A stretch of DNA of 64,000 nucleotides from Plasmodium relictum (Eukaryota; Apicomplexa; Aconoidasida; Haemosporida; Plasmodiidae): NCBI RefSeq assembly GCF_900005765.1, contig NC_041679.1, forward strand, positions 186,001-250,000, read 5' to 3'. The translations under genes and the position numbers were made by a program. The notes below the pieces were generated by a model. The model worked only from the letters and a program-made list of their open reading frames with translations, ran no database searches and was not told the origin of the DNA. Shown piece after piece: positions 23,331 to 34,783 of this stretch (within the stretch, counting starts at the first letter, position 1; each line of letters opens with the position of its first letter).

Positions 23331-24341
23331 CTTTTTATAACTGTTTTCATTATTTAATATATATTATGTTTGGAAGCATATCATATAAAACATTAAAAAA
23401 AAAAAAAAAATGTATCAAAAATTAAAAAATATTTTAATTAATACTTATTTTTCTATAATTATAAAATATTAATTTCCATTTTCTTTTTTTTCTTTTTTCT
23501 ATATTTACATAGAAAAAAAAAAAAAGTACGTAGGCACAATTATTTTTTTAATATAAATAATTCATAATTTATTTGAACCCTTTTTAGTTTGCTTGTTTTC
23601 TTTAAGCGAATATTTTTAAATAATTCAAGAAAAAAAAAAAGAAAAACAAAAATATAAAGTTCTTATTTTATAATTTATTTATTTGTTAATTATTTTTAAT
23701 AATATTTTAAAGAGAATCAAATTATTAGAGAAGAAATATCTTTATTTACCTTAAGATACTTCACAAAATGAAAAGAAAAACAACATAATAAACTTGCTAA
23801 TTAATTTAAGTGTTTATATATATTTTTTCATTAATTTTATTATATATTTTGCTTTCTTTTTAGTTTTGTCTTATAAAAAAGGAAGTGATATTTTTCTACT
23901 TTATAATACAAATAAAAAATAAAAAAAAAAGGAAAAACATGTAAGTAATAAAAAGAATATTGTTTTTTTTTCTGTTGTTATAGATTGATCTATTATTTTA
24001 TTTTATTATTTTTTTTTAAAAATTACAAATATTTGATTGTACTAAAATTTTTTTTATAAAAATGAAAGTATGATGTTAAAAAATATTATAATATATACAA
24101 TTTATTAAAACATCTAAAAGTTTTCAAATGTGTTTTTTAATTAAAAAAAAATCACATGTAATATTAGTATTGTTTTTCATTTATAAAACTATTTAAATAC
24201 AATCTATTTATATAAAAGTACATGATAAAATTTTATAAAGGTTATGTTCTTATCATTAAATATAAAATTTAAAAAAGTGAAAATAAAAAAAAAAAAAAAA
24301 GGAAATAATCTTCTTATAATAAAATAACATTTAAATACATT
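23331..24341. other. Intergenic, 1 kb (helicase promoter side)
   Basis: Lies between the helicase start and the last exon of RPS29, both on the minus strand. It holds AT-rich sequence with poly(A) tracts near 23397-23410 and 23515-23526. No gene signal was seen. Confidence 0.55.
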
Positions 24342-24832
24342 TTATCTATACTGTAAAATAAAAAATAAAAAATAAAAAATTAAAAAAAGAAAAAAATTAG
24401 TAAAATATATATACAATTATAAATATTAATATAAAAAATTAACTATGAATAAAAGTATATACATTTATAATAGTAATTACCTTTTTAAAACCAATTATAT
24501 TTGCTCTTTCTCTAAAACATTGTCTGCATATATTGATGTTATACTTTCTTATTATAGCATGCTTATTTGAACATACACGGCTAAAAAAAAGAAAAAGGGA
24601 TAATAATTATATTTTTTAAATATTCAATATATATATATTTATATTCACAGTGATCTTTATTTCTACTAAATAATTTCTCTTTTTAAAAAAAAATTTAATA
24701 TACAAAATTCTTTTATCTCATTTCCTTTATGTTATTTCATCTCATTTTTTTACAAAATTAAATATCTTTTCTTTACCATTGCCTTGATCCTTGCCCGTAT
24801 TTCTTCGGATGAACGTTTTGAATGCAACCCAT
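24342..24832 (-). CDS. RPS29: 40S ribosomal protein S29 (uS14), three exons
   Basis: Small zinc-binding protein of the cytosolic 40S subunit head; 54 residues after joining exons 24777-24832, 24481-24580 and 24342-24350. All junctions are GT-AG and in phase. The sequence runs [11 protein letters not shown], then [14 protein letters not shown], then [11 protein letters not shown], and ends IGFKKYR. The four zinc ligands (CxxC and CxxC) are intact. The family is 55-56 residues, so this is complete. The last exon is only 9 nt (Tyr, Arg, stop). It is required because reading through the second donor would add an unrelated tail. It would be missed by any ORF-based search. Confidence 0.92.
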
Positions 24833-24968
24833 TGTTGAAATGATAAAAAATATATTTTATTTTTTCTTAAATTTTTATAAAATAAATTATATTAAACTTT
24901 TATTTGTTAAATTTCTTCAGAGTATATTTTTATTGAATTAAAAAATATAATAATATTTTTTTATTTAA

Positions 24969-24999
<31 letters not shown>

Positions 25000-25856
25000 G
25001 CAAAAAATTATTTTTTTATATTGTAAATACATATATGCAAAATTTTTTTCTTTTTTTTTTTTTAAATCAATACACAAAATTAAAATTATTTCGGAAGCGG
25101 GGAAAAAAAAAATATTATAATAAAATTTGATTTCTATAACAATTTTTTTTTTTTTTTCTTTAGTAAAAAAGTAAATTATGTATATTTCTATTATATAAAA
25201 AAAAATAGAATATAGAATTACATAATAGTATTTTTTTAATTTTTCTTTTCTTTAAAAGATATTATGTATTCTATCAAAAATAAGTTAAAAAGGAAAAGAA
25301 AAAAGAAAAAAAAGTAAAAAAAAAAGGTAAAAAAAAAAAAAAACTTTTAACCATGAATAACAAACATTAAAATAAATATTTTATATATGAAAAATAAGAG
25401 ATTATAAAAAAGAAAAAAAAAAGAAAACAATTGTAAAAATTTGTATCAAAAGTATAAAAAAATTAAAAAAAAAAGAGAGTCTCAAGGGGTTCCACAATAG
25501 ATTTTTTTTTCTTTTTTTTTTTTAAAACTTTGTACGAATTTTAGCTTTAAACGGAAACTTTTTTATTTATGTTATTCTAACATAATTATTTTATTAATTA
25601 AATTTATCACATATAAAAGCTATTTTTATCATAATTAAAAAATTAATCATTTCTTTCTTTTTCAGCCTTTAAATCGTTAAAAACAAATATTGTCTAATAA
25701 AAAACAAAAAAAAAAAGAATTTCCTTTTTACATTTGTAACTATACTTATTATCATTATTATTACATTTATTTTATTAAAATAAAATTAATAAAAAAAAAA
25801 AAAAAAAAAGCGGTATATAATTTTAATATATTAAACATAAATTATTATATTTTGTT
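24833..25856. other. Intergenic, 1 kb (RPS29 promoter / CAP gene 3' UTR)
   Basis: Long T- and A-tracts. Short GC-richer patches at about 25089-25101 and 25480-25500 could belong to the RPS29 promoter or 5' UTR. No reading frame of credible composition was seen. Confidence 0.5.
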
Positions 25857-27234
25857 TTATTTTACATCAATAGCGCCAACGTTGTCAGAAAAATAACCTA
25901 AAAGGTGCATTAAAACAATAAAAAAATTAATAATCAAAAAGGTATTAGTGAGAATAGTAATAAATATATTAATAATAAATTAAATTAGTAGATTTTCTTT
26001 TTATGAATATTAACATAATGAAAACTCAAAACTATACTGTATCTTTTATTGAACCTGGTTTATTTGGATAATTATCATATTTACAAATTAGAATACCAGT
26101 AGTTTTGCAGCAAGCAGTAGAACAACCAATATTCTAATAAACACATATATATGCATATTTTTATTTTTAACCATCTTAATTTTTTATTTATTCAATTTAT
26201 AGAAACTTTTTTTTTTTTTTTTTACTTCTACACTTTTCCACACAATTTGAGTAAATTCAAAAACATTATTATTCCTTCTGATGGTACCTAAAATTAAAAA
26301 TATTTATATATAATCAAAATTTGTATTTAAAAAAAATGAAATATAAATAAATATTTTAATTATCCTCTTATATAAATATATATATATATATATATATTTC
26401 TTATTTTATATATTCTTAGAATAATAATTATACTTATTTTTTTCATTTTCATAATATATTTTAGTAGTTTATCTATAATAGAGTAATTTTAACATTTCTA
26501 CATTATTAAAAAAAAAAATACCAGTAATCTAGTATTCAATTATTATATATAATATCACGTCCTTTTTTTTCTTTTTCTTCTTTTTTTTTTTTTACCTAGT
26601 TCAAAATCATAATCGTTAATTCCTTCATACCATCTATTAACTGCTGATTCAATTTCAGTATTTTTAAAAAAATTAAAATAATTTGTGTTTATTTGTTTTG
26701 AAGTTAGAACACAATCTGAATTTGTTTTTATCTAATAATTTATATTATAAAATATTTAAAAAAAAAAAAAGAAATATATTAATTGTAATGATTATTAAAA
26801 TTATATATAGTGATATTTATATTAAAAAAAAAATGTATCAACATAAAAATAAAATAACCAAATTGGCTTCTTTTTGTGCAATCTCTTCAAGTTGCTTATT
26901 CCTTTATAGAAGAAAATAAAAATAAACTATAATTGTTTCAGCATATAATTTTTTATTTTAATAATAATATACATATTTATATATTATTAAATTAAATAAG
27001 AAAAAATCACCAGGACAACGGTTTTGCATTATGTTTTAATCTAAAATCATCATGCCTTTCTACTATTAATTTTTTCTGTTTAAAAATACAAGCACATTGA
27101 AAAATGTATGTGTGTGTGTGTTTTTTTTTTTTTTTTTTTATTTTTACATTAAATTTGCATGATTTCCCTTCTACAATGATGCAAAAGCCAATAAAAAAAA
27201 AACAAAAAATATTGAATATAAATAAAGTAATCAT
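25857..27234 (-). CDS. Secreted CAP (SCP/TAPS, CRISP-type) domain protein, six or seven exons
   Basis: Built from short exons 27148-27234, 27011-27075, 26859-26901, 26596-26731, 26226-26287 and 26055-26133, with final exon 25857-25897; total 170 residues. It begins with a hydrophobic signal peptide (about 1-22). It then carries the CAP pattern: HDDFRLKHNAKPLSW (37-51), LEEIAQKEA, AVNRWYEGI (95-103), FTQIVWKS (122-129), NIGCSTACC (132-140), LICKYDNYP, and a GYFSDNV tail like that of GAPR-1. All internal introns are GT-AG and in phase. The 3' end is uncertain. The sixth exon may instead read on to a TAG at 26032, giving 164 residues ending KDTV. The splice used here needs a weak GTTCAA donor but restores the family tail. 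Several CAP-tetrad residues are replaced. Likely secreted; role unknown. Confidence 0.8.
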
Positions 27235-27981
27235 TATGTATCAATTCCTTGTATAGTATAATTTGTTTTATGAAGCAATTTATTACTTAAATATATATTT
27301 TAAAATAGAGTATAATATTTCTGTGATTCTATATTACAAAAGAATTTATATATATAGGGAGAGAGAGAGAGAGAGAAGGAGAGATAGATTTATCTATTAA
27401 TCATATTGCTTTATTTTATTCTTTATTTATTAAAGTATTAAATATTATCATTTTTTTATATTATTTCATACTAATCCTCTTATTGTTTTTTTTCTTTAAT
27501 GTATATACAAGATAAAAAAAAAAAAAAAAAAGTTTTTTCTTCTAATATTATTATTAACAATGTGATGAAAAGGAATATTTAAAATTTTTAATTTTATAGT
27601 TATTTCTTTTATAAAAAACAAAAATGTAATAATATTCTTTCAAAGAAATTAAAAATATAGCTCAATTTTATATATATGTGCTTTTATAATATTCTGTATC
27701 ATTTTGCCACTATTTTATTAGTAATTTATATTTATATATATTATTAACAATATTAAAAATATAAATAAAAATTCATCATAAAAATGTGATTCATAAAAAT
27801 ATGTGAAAATTTTTAATTGTTTTCAAAAAGACAGGTTAAAAAAGATGAAAAAAATATATATTTATGTGAAAATTTAAATTTATTATATGATGTTTGAAAT
27901 ATAAAGATTCTATTAAACTGCTGATTTAGATATGTATATAAATCCTTTTGAAAGAAAAAAAGAATTCTTAAAAAAATAATT
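27235..27981. other. Intergenic, 0.75 kb (CAP gene promoter side)
   Basis: Contains a 29-nt purine (GA)n tract at 27356-27384, unusual in this AT background, 122-150 nt upstream of the CAP gene ATG. It also has a poly(A) run near 27513-27530. No gene seen. Confidence 0.55.
27356..27384. repeat. (GA)n purine microsatellite
   Basis: GGGA followed by GA dinucleotides and GGAGAGA: 29 uninterrupted purines on the plus strand, (TC)n on the minus strand. It lies upstream of the minus-strand CAP gene and could be promoter-associated; that role is inference. Confidence 0.7.
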
Positions 27982-29068
27982 TTATGAATATAACAGAACA
28001 GCACTCATTAATACACAAATAATACCTATTAGAAAATAATATACAAAAAAAAAAAATGAAAATAAGAAAATAATAGAATAGTCAAATGAAATTAACAAAA
28101 AAAAAAAAAAAAAAAATCTTATTATTTAAAAAATTGAAAAAAAATATTTACCTAAAAATTCTAAGAAACCCATTCCTATTAATGTATAAGTGAACAATTC
28201 ATCTTTTATAGATGGATTCCTGCTTGTACCTAAAACTAACGCAGAAAATAAATTACCTATACCTTGAGCTACCTAAGAAAGAAAAAAAAATTTTAAACAT
28301 TTAAATATTTACGAATCCATTAAAAATATAATTTTTTTTTTTTTTTTTATATTTGTTATTTCCTACCCCTCCAACTGATATTAGTGCAATAGCTGCTGAT
28401 AAGCTTGCTATACCACTATCATGCCTGACACCTAATTGATGATTAATATAATTTTTTTCATCCTTCTTAAAAAAGAAATAAAAAAAAAATATATATTTTA
28501 ATTATCATAGAATATAGTAAACATTTTTTCATGTGATAATTAAATCATATTCATTAAAATGTATAAACAAAAAAAAAAAAAAATATAATTTATTAAAAAA
28601 AAAAATTCATTATATGAAAGAATATATACATATTAAATACAACTAAAATTACATATATATGTATTACAAGAAAACATAACAGAGAAAAACTATTTAAAAT
28701 ATATTTATATATATACTATTCAGGGATACTTTATATATATATGTATTAATGTATAGAAATGTAATATAGAAGTATATAAAAAAAAAAATATTTAATGTAT
28801 TTTTTCATTATTTTTTTTTTTTTTTTTAAATTACCTGAAGAAGAGCATTGGAATTTGCATTGTTAATTGTTTTGCTTATAAATGGAGAAGTGTGATAATA
28901 TTTAAAAAATCTATTTGTTTTAAATAAATCATTGTAATAAAAAGTCCCCCCTACTTTAGTTGAGAAATTTCTATTAGCAACAAAGTATCCACTACTTAAA
29001 AATGAGCTTTTTAATTTAAAATTTTGAAATAGGGAAGAATTTAAAGTATTAAAAAAAAATTTACTCAT
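27982..29068 (-). CDS. Mitochondrial ATP synthase subunit c (proteolipid), four exons
   Basis: Forms the proton-carrying c-ring of mitochondrial F1Fo ATP synthase. Exons 28835-29068, 28367-28465, 28152-28272 and 27982-28025 join in phase at GT-AG sites to give 165 residues. The first ~85 residues are a basic, Ser/Asn/Phe-rich mitochondrial presequence with no similarity to the mature protein. The mature part has two transmembrane helices: one around GIASLSAAIALISVGGVAQG, with the polar-loop signature SRNP (about 128-131), and a second reading GMGFLEFLGIICVLMSAVLL. The proton-binding Glu is at about 149. The frame in the first exon would stop shortly after the donor, supporting the splice. Divergent from the importin-7 gene. 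Confidence 0.93.
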
Positions 29069-29374
29069 TTTAAAAAATTAAAAATTAATAAGAATGTGTT
29101 AAATATATATATATATTTTTCTTTTTTGATAAAAAGGTATTTTCACATTAAATGAGCATTATTTGTATTTGTTTTATTTTATTTTCTTTTATAGTAAAAT
29201 TTCTTAATTTCATTTATTTATATAAAAAAAAATAATATTAAATATTTTTTTTTGTGAAATATATTGTATTTTTTTTTTTTTATATGAAAAAAATTTTTTT
29301 TTCAGTTAATTCTACATGTAAATAAAAATTTTTCATTTTTTTTTTTTTTTTCTAGCATACCTAAAGCATGTACT

Positions 29375-29411
<37 letters not shown>

Positions 29412-30421
29412 TGTAATGCCTATATAAAATAATATTAAAAAAAAAATAGAAAAATAATAGGAAAAAAAAATTGATCTACTTTATATATTTCTTAGTATAC
29501 ATATATTAACTGTTCTTGTATTTTATATTCTACTTTTTTATTTTTTTTCTGAGTATCATTTAAAAATATATAACTGGATACAGTTGTACATGTATATATA
29601 TATATAAAAAAAAAAATTAAAATATATAAATATATTTTTACTTTTAAAAGTACCTAAGATCTATATTCAAATTCTTATTCATAAAAAAAAAAAAGAAAAA
29701 AAAAAATTAAAATTAAATACTTAATTTTTATAAAGATAAAAAAAATAAAAATGGTAAAATAAGTATATATATTTATTAGAAGCTACTTTTTTAAAAAATA
29801 AAAAGAATATAGACTAAGGATATTAAAAAAATAAAAAATAAAAAATAAAAAATATATTTATATATTGTATATATATAAATTTTTTTTTTTTAAATTATTT
29901 TAAACTTTTATTAAAATAAAGAATAAAGCATATTATACATTTCTATGTAAAATTATTATCTTCTATATAAAATATTTGTGTATTGTTATTCATAAATTTG
30001 TTGATATATACTTTATTTACACATATCACTGTTCATTTAATTGTTGTAATTAATCAGTTTCCAAATTTGTTTACTTTCCTTTTTTCTTATTTTTCCTTAT
30101 TAATATTTATGAATTTTATTTTAAAGAAATATGAACATGCATTATAGTTATCATATAATTACTTTATAAAATAAAGTTTATGTAAAATTTTTTTTTTTTT
30201 TAATATAAATAAAAATAGTTTATTGTAAAAGTAACAAATAAATTATAATATATATATAAAAAAAAAAAAAAATAAGAATAAATATTCCAAATTAAAATTA
30301 TAAGTTATTTTTAACAGATACATTATTATAGAGGTATCAATTATTTTGGTATTCTGTATTTTTTCTTTTTCTTTTTCTTTTTATCGAAACAAAGTATTTA
30401 TAAAATTTTTTTTAGAATATA
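29069..30421. other. Divergent promoter region, 1.35 kb
   Basis: Lies between the ATP synthase c start (minus) and the importin-7 start (plus), so it should hold both promoters. It is full of long homopolymers, including a T15 and an A20 near 29338-29398, and short (AT)n tracts. No gene seen. Confidence 0.6.
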
Positions 30422-33400
30422 ATGAATGAATTATTGAGCACTCAAAAATTATGTGAAGTTTTAGAAGGGTCTATTAGTGATTCAAAAGAGAAAAGAAGTC
30501 AGTGCGAAGAATATTTAAAGCAAATCACAAAAATAGATGGTTATATAAATGTGATCCTAAATATTGTCAAAAACAATGATGTTGTAGATGATAATATAAG
30601 AATATCTGCATCTATTTTTTTGAAAAATAGCATAAAAAATAATTATGACAGACTAAAAAATGAAGAAATAGGTGCATTAACAAAAAATATATATGAAAGC
30701 CTTCTATATTTAGAAATGAAAGATAAACAACTATATATTCAGTTATTCGAAATAATGAAAATATTAATTCATAACAATTTTCCTGATTATTTTTATATAT
30801 TAGATAATATACTAGAGGATATTAATCAAAGAAAAGATGTCAGAAAGTTGTATGTTAGTTTATATTGTTTGAAATTGATTTTTAAAAAATTAAAAATAAA
30901 GAAAAAAGAAGATAATGAATTATATACAGAAATTTTAAATAAATATTTTTATCCATTAATAAATTGCTTATATGATTTAAGTTCATTAGATATAAATAAT
31001 AATGATGTTAGTGAAATCCTAAGTATTATTTGTAAAATATATTATTATGTGAATGATAGTTACCTGATTAAAGAAGTTATTATTTTAGAGTATATGGATA
31101 ACTATTTTAGCTTATTTGATTTTATTTTAAAAAATGAAATAATAATTCCTAATTATATAGAAGATGAAAATTATTTAAAAAATTTGCCTCAATTTAAATG
31201 CAAAAGAATAGTTCTTGATATAATAACCAGGCTGTTTTCTAGATATGTAAATACAAATTATAATAAATTCAATAATGATATTACGAAAAAATTTTGTGAA
31301 ATGTTTCTAAATAAATGGTTATGCCCCTTTTTTGAAGATTTTATTATCATTTTGCAAAGCTATCATAAAAATAAGAAAACATTAACAGATGAATGTTTAG
31401 TATTTATATTACAAGGATTATCATATGGTGTAGAAAATGCCTTAATTTATAAAAATTATATAAAAAATAATGTTGATTTTCTAGTTAGAAATATTATTTT
31501 CCCAATTTTATGTTATAATAATGATGATATTGAAAAAATGATTTATGATGAATACGATTACACGATTAATATATTCAACACATATGTTGTTGAAGATAAA
31601 AAAGCAAGTGCCAGTTCTTTTATAAAAGATTTAACACGATATCGAGGATTAAAGCATATATCTGATTTATTTCTATTATGCGAAAATATTATAAGTACAT
31701 ATAATGAAAATTATAATGTGATATATAATAATAATTTATATAATTCTAATAATAATGGAAAAGAAAATCAAAGTGATATAGAAACGTTGCTTAACAATGA
31801 TTTTTGTAAATATAAATATGGAGCTTTAAAAATATTAGAATGCCTTTACAATAGGTTGTGTGATAAAAAAAGAAACATGAATATAGAAGAATTTTTAAAA
31901 ACATATGTTGAAAATGACTTAAATAGCCCAAATTACCTGTTATGCTATCAATCTATTGTTACATATTGTTGTTTTATTAAAAAAGTACAGCATTTTAATG
32001 ATTTAAATAGTCTTTTACGTAATTATGAAATCATACTAAATCATATGGGTAGTTCTAGCTTATTAGTAAGAGTGGCTAGTGCATCATATATTAAAAAGTT
32101 CTTTAAAATTAAAAATGATTTTTTAAAAAATGCAATTATTAAGACAATACCTATATTAATTGAACGCTTATTAAATGTAATTAAAGAGATAAAGTGTGAA
32201 TATATAGTAATGACTCTTGATAATTTAGCTTATACATATAAAGACTATATTACACCTTATGTAAACGATGTAATTATAGCATTGTGCTCTAGTTTTATTT
32301 ACTTGATGAATAAAAAAGAAGTGGATGAAAATAGAAATAATTCATTAGAAAATAATTTAAGAAATCACTGTGATAATAATATGAATGAAAATTCCATTAT
32401 TAAGCAAAAAATTGGTATGAATGAAAAAAAAGGAAAAAAAAATGAAAATGAAGAATTAGATTTAAATTCAGTTATTTTATCTATCTTGACAGCAATATTA
32501 AGTCTTTTAGATTCAGTTGATGAAGGAAATAAAGAAGAAATTTACAAAAATACTGTATCATATTTATATATTGTTGTAGATGAAACTTTTAAATCTCCAT
32601 CAATTGATTATTTAGAGGAAGCATTATCACTTTTAACTAATATAACATACTATTTGGATATTGACGAACAAGTGTATTTACGATTTGAAAAATTATACGA
32701 TATATTTTATTTTAATTCTGACGAAAATTTGAAAATGAAAGAAATTAATTTAATAAGGAATAATCCACAGTTAATATTAAGTACTGATTTAATTGTCAGT
32801 GAAAAAAATAATGATGCTTATTTTTATGATTTTATTTTTGACTTTTCTGTTTCTATTGGGGTTTTTGATAATATTATATCCAAGGCAACATCATGTTTTG
32901 TAAATATGTATAGTCAGAAGTATTTTATGAAATATATCCATATGGTATATAGGTTGGGAATATTTGCATTGCATTCAAAAATTATAAAAAGTAGCTGCAA
33001 GTTGTTTTTTATTTTATTTGAAGCTACTGTTAAAATAAGAGGAATTGACGAATTAATTATTCCAATTTTAACTGCTTTTTCATTAAAAATTTTTAAACAT
33101 GATGAAGTAATGGCAATAATGAATCAAAAAAAAAAAGATTCTGCAGAAAATAACGATGAGACCGAAAGTATATGTAGTGAATATGATGAAGATATATTAA
33201 GTAAAACAAATTTAGAATATATCAAAGTTTTATTTTATGCTATTATAATATATGATGTAGATAAATTTTTTCTCTTCTTCAATAATATGAATAAAACTAA
33301 TTATATTTTATTATTTCTTTCTAATTTAAATGATATAAAAATTAATAATACAAGAAAATTATATTTATTAGCAATGAGTACTATACTAGAAAATATACAT

Positions 33401-33982
33401 AATTCTAATATCAGCATGCATATAAATGAAGTAAACTCTTTTATTTTAAATTTAGTTAATGTAGCCAATGCATATTATGAAAATAAAAATACCAAAGAAA
33501 CAACTGAAAAGTCATTTGATTCAGAAACATCATCAGTAGATGATAACAGTGAAGTCGATATAGATGAAAATGAGGATGCTACCAATGAAAAAGCATTCAA
33601 ATTAATTAAAACTATTGAAGCTTTAGAAAAAAAAAATGATATGAAAATAAAATTAAAAGATAACGTTGCTTTAGAAAACTTAGATAATAATATACAAAAA
33701 GATAATTTTAATAAAGAAGTTGAAAATAATTTTAATGAGGATGATGATGATGATGACGATGATGATGCTTATTATGATTATGACGACTGCTCCGATTATA
33801 GCAATGATGAATATAGAAAAGGTTTTTTCGATGATATTAATGCTTTCAAAATTTTATATGATTCTATATCAAATTTTTATAGAAAGTATGAAAATACATA
33901 CAATAATGATATATTAAGTAAAATTAAATATTTATTTGATGCTGACTTAAATGCACAGAAAGAACAACAAACCAATATTTGA
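30422..33982 (+). CDS. Importin-7 family nuclear transport receptor
   Basis: A single-exon beta-karyopherin of 1,186 residues. The N-terminal importin-beta domain begins LCEVLEGSISDSKEKRSQCEEYLKQ with DNIRISASIFLKNSIKNNYD (about 57-76), typical of the Ran-binding N-terminus of importin-7/8 and yeast Kap119/Kap108. The body is helical HEAT-type repeats. Near the C-terminus there is an acidic block with nine consecutive Asp (about 1107-1115). It is followed by GFFDDINAFKILYDSI, matching the acidic loop plus DxxxxFKxF segment of importin-7. An Asn-rich insert lies at about 430-455 and a charged insert at about 640-680. Cargo is inferred from family: ribosomal proteins, histones. The ATG follows AATATA and no upstream in-frame extension is credible. 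Confidence 0.88.
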   Translation: MNELLSTQKLCEVLEGSISDSKEKRSQCEEYLKQITKIDGYINVILNIVKNNDVVDDNIRISASIFLKNSIKNNYDRLKNEEIGALTKNIYESLLYLEMKDKQLYIQLFEIMKILIHNNFPDYFYILDNILEDINQRKDVRKLYVSLYCLKLIFKKLKIKKKEDNELYTEILNKYFYPLINCLYDLSSLDINNNDVSEILSIICKIYYYVNDSYLIKEVIILEYMDNYFSLFDFILKNEIIIPNYIEDENYLKNLPQFKCKRIVLDIITRLFSRYVNTNYNKFNNDITKKFCEMFLNKWLCPFFEDFIIILQSYHKNKKTLTDECLVFILQGLSYGVENALIYKNYIKNNVDFLVRNIIFPILCYNNDDIEKMIYDEYDYTINIFNTYVVEDKKASASSFIKDLTRYRGLKHISDLFLLCENIISTYNENYNVIYNNNLYNSNNNGKENQSDIETLLNNDFCKYKYGALKILECLYNRLCDKKRNMNIEEFLKTYVENDLNSPNYLLCYQSIVTYCCFIKKVQHFNDLNSLLRNYEIILNHMGSSSLLVRVASASYIKKFFKIKNDFLKNAIIKTIPILIERLLNVIKEIKCEYIVMTLDNLAYTYKDYITPYVNDVIIALCSSFIYLMNKKEVDENRNNSLENNLRNHCDNNMNENSIIKQKIGMNEKKGKKNENEELDLNSVILSILTAILSLLDSVDEGNKEEIYKNTVSYLYIVVDETFKSPSIDYLEEALSLLTNITYYLDIDEQVYLRFEKLYDIFYFNSDENLKMKEINLIRNNPQLILSTDLIVSEKNNDAYFYDFIFDFSVSIGVFDNIISKATSCFVNMYSQKYFMKYIHMVYRLGIFALHSKIIKSSCKLFFILFEATVKIRGIDELIIPILTAFSLKIFKHDEVMAIMNQKKKDSAENNDETESICSEYDEDILSKTNLEYIKVLFYAIIIYDVDKFFLFFNNMNKTNYILLFLSNLNDIKINNTRKLYLLAMSTILENIHNSNISMHINEVNSFILNLVNVANAYYENKNTKETTEKSFDSETSSVDDNSEVDIDENEDATNEKAFKLIKTIEALEKKNDMKIKLKDNVALENLDNNIQKDNFNKEVENNFNEDDDDDDDDDAYYDYDDCSDYSNDEYRKGFFDDINAFKILYDSISNFYRKYENTYNNDILSKIKYLFDADLNAQKEQQTNI

Positions 33983-34660
33983 ATGAGAAGATATATTTAA
34001 TATATCTACTTATAAGTTGAAGTCAAAAAAAAAAAATTAATACAAAAAAAAAAAAAAAAGAAGAAACAAAATAATATTGAATATACATTAAATAATTAAA
34101 AAAAAATTTTTTTTTTAATAACGAAAAAAAAAAAAAAAAAAGATTATATATATATATATATACATACATAAAGGATTAATATAATCCATATAAAAAACGC
34201 GTAAAAGATAATTTTTTAAATATTAAAGTTTAACTGTTCTCTTTTTTTTTTTTTTTTTGTGTTCGTTTCTTTTAATTGAAATAATTTATCCTCAGTACAA
34301 AATCAATTAAAAAAATAAAGCAATTCGTAGTAAAAATTACAGTAATTAATTTATTATAATAACATCCTATAATAAAAAAAAAAGTAATATTAATATATAT
34401 ATATATATATATATATAGTTATGAATTATATGTATTTTTATTCATACTTATTTAAAAGGTCTAAATAAAGAAATTTTTTTTCATCACCAATATTTTGATA
34501 AGAAAATATGTTGATCTAATTAATAAAAAAAGGAAAAGAAAAATATATTATAAATTAAATAAGTAAAATACATATTTTTATTTTATAAATTAAATATAAA
34601 AATAAATATTATTGACAAAGTGAAATAATTAAAATTATGTTTTATGTATTTATTTTATTC

Positions 34661-34726
<66 letters not shown>

Positions 34727-34783
34727 TATTTATTTATTTCAATAAATAATTGTAATGAATATAGACATAATTTAGTGTAGTCA
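33983..34783. other. Convergent intergenic, 0.8 kb
   Basis: Holds the 3' ends of importin-7 (+) and the apicoplast-leader protein (-). Contains poly(A) runs, an (AT)n tract near 34396-34420 and a 56-nt (AT)28 array at 34666-34721. A single ACGCGT at about 34198 is in a 3' UTR context and not interpreted. Confidence 0.6.
34666..34721. repeat. (AT)28 dinucleotide array
   Basis: About 56 nt of perfect alternating A/T just past the stop of the minus-strand seven-exon gene. Self-complementary and probably length-polymorphic. Confidence 0.9.

Noticed and set aside
27007-27234. 75-residue frame as a stand-alone gene
   Set aside because: The Lys/His/Thr middle is the first intron of the CAP gene (poly-A plus CA repeat). 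The ends are exons 1 and 2.
34195-34201. ACGCGT as an MCB-like replication-gene promoter site
   Set aside because: It lies between two 3' ends, not upstream of a replication gene, and is a single copy.
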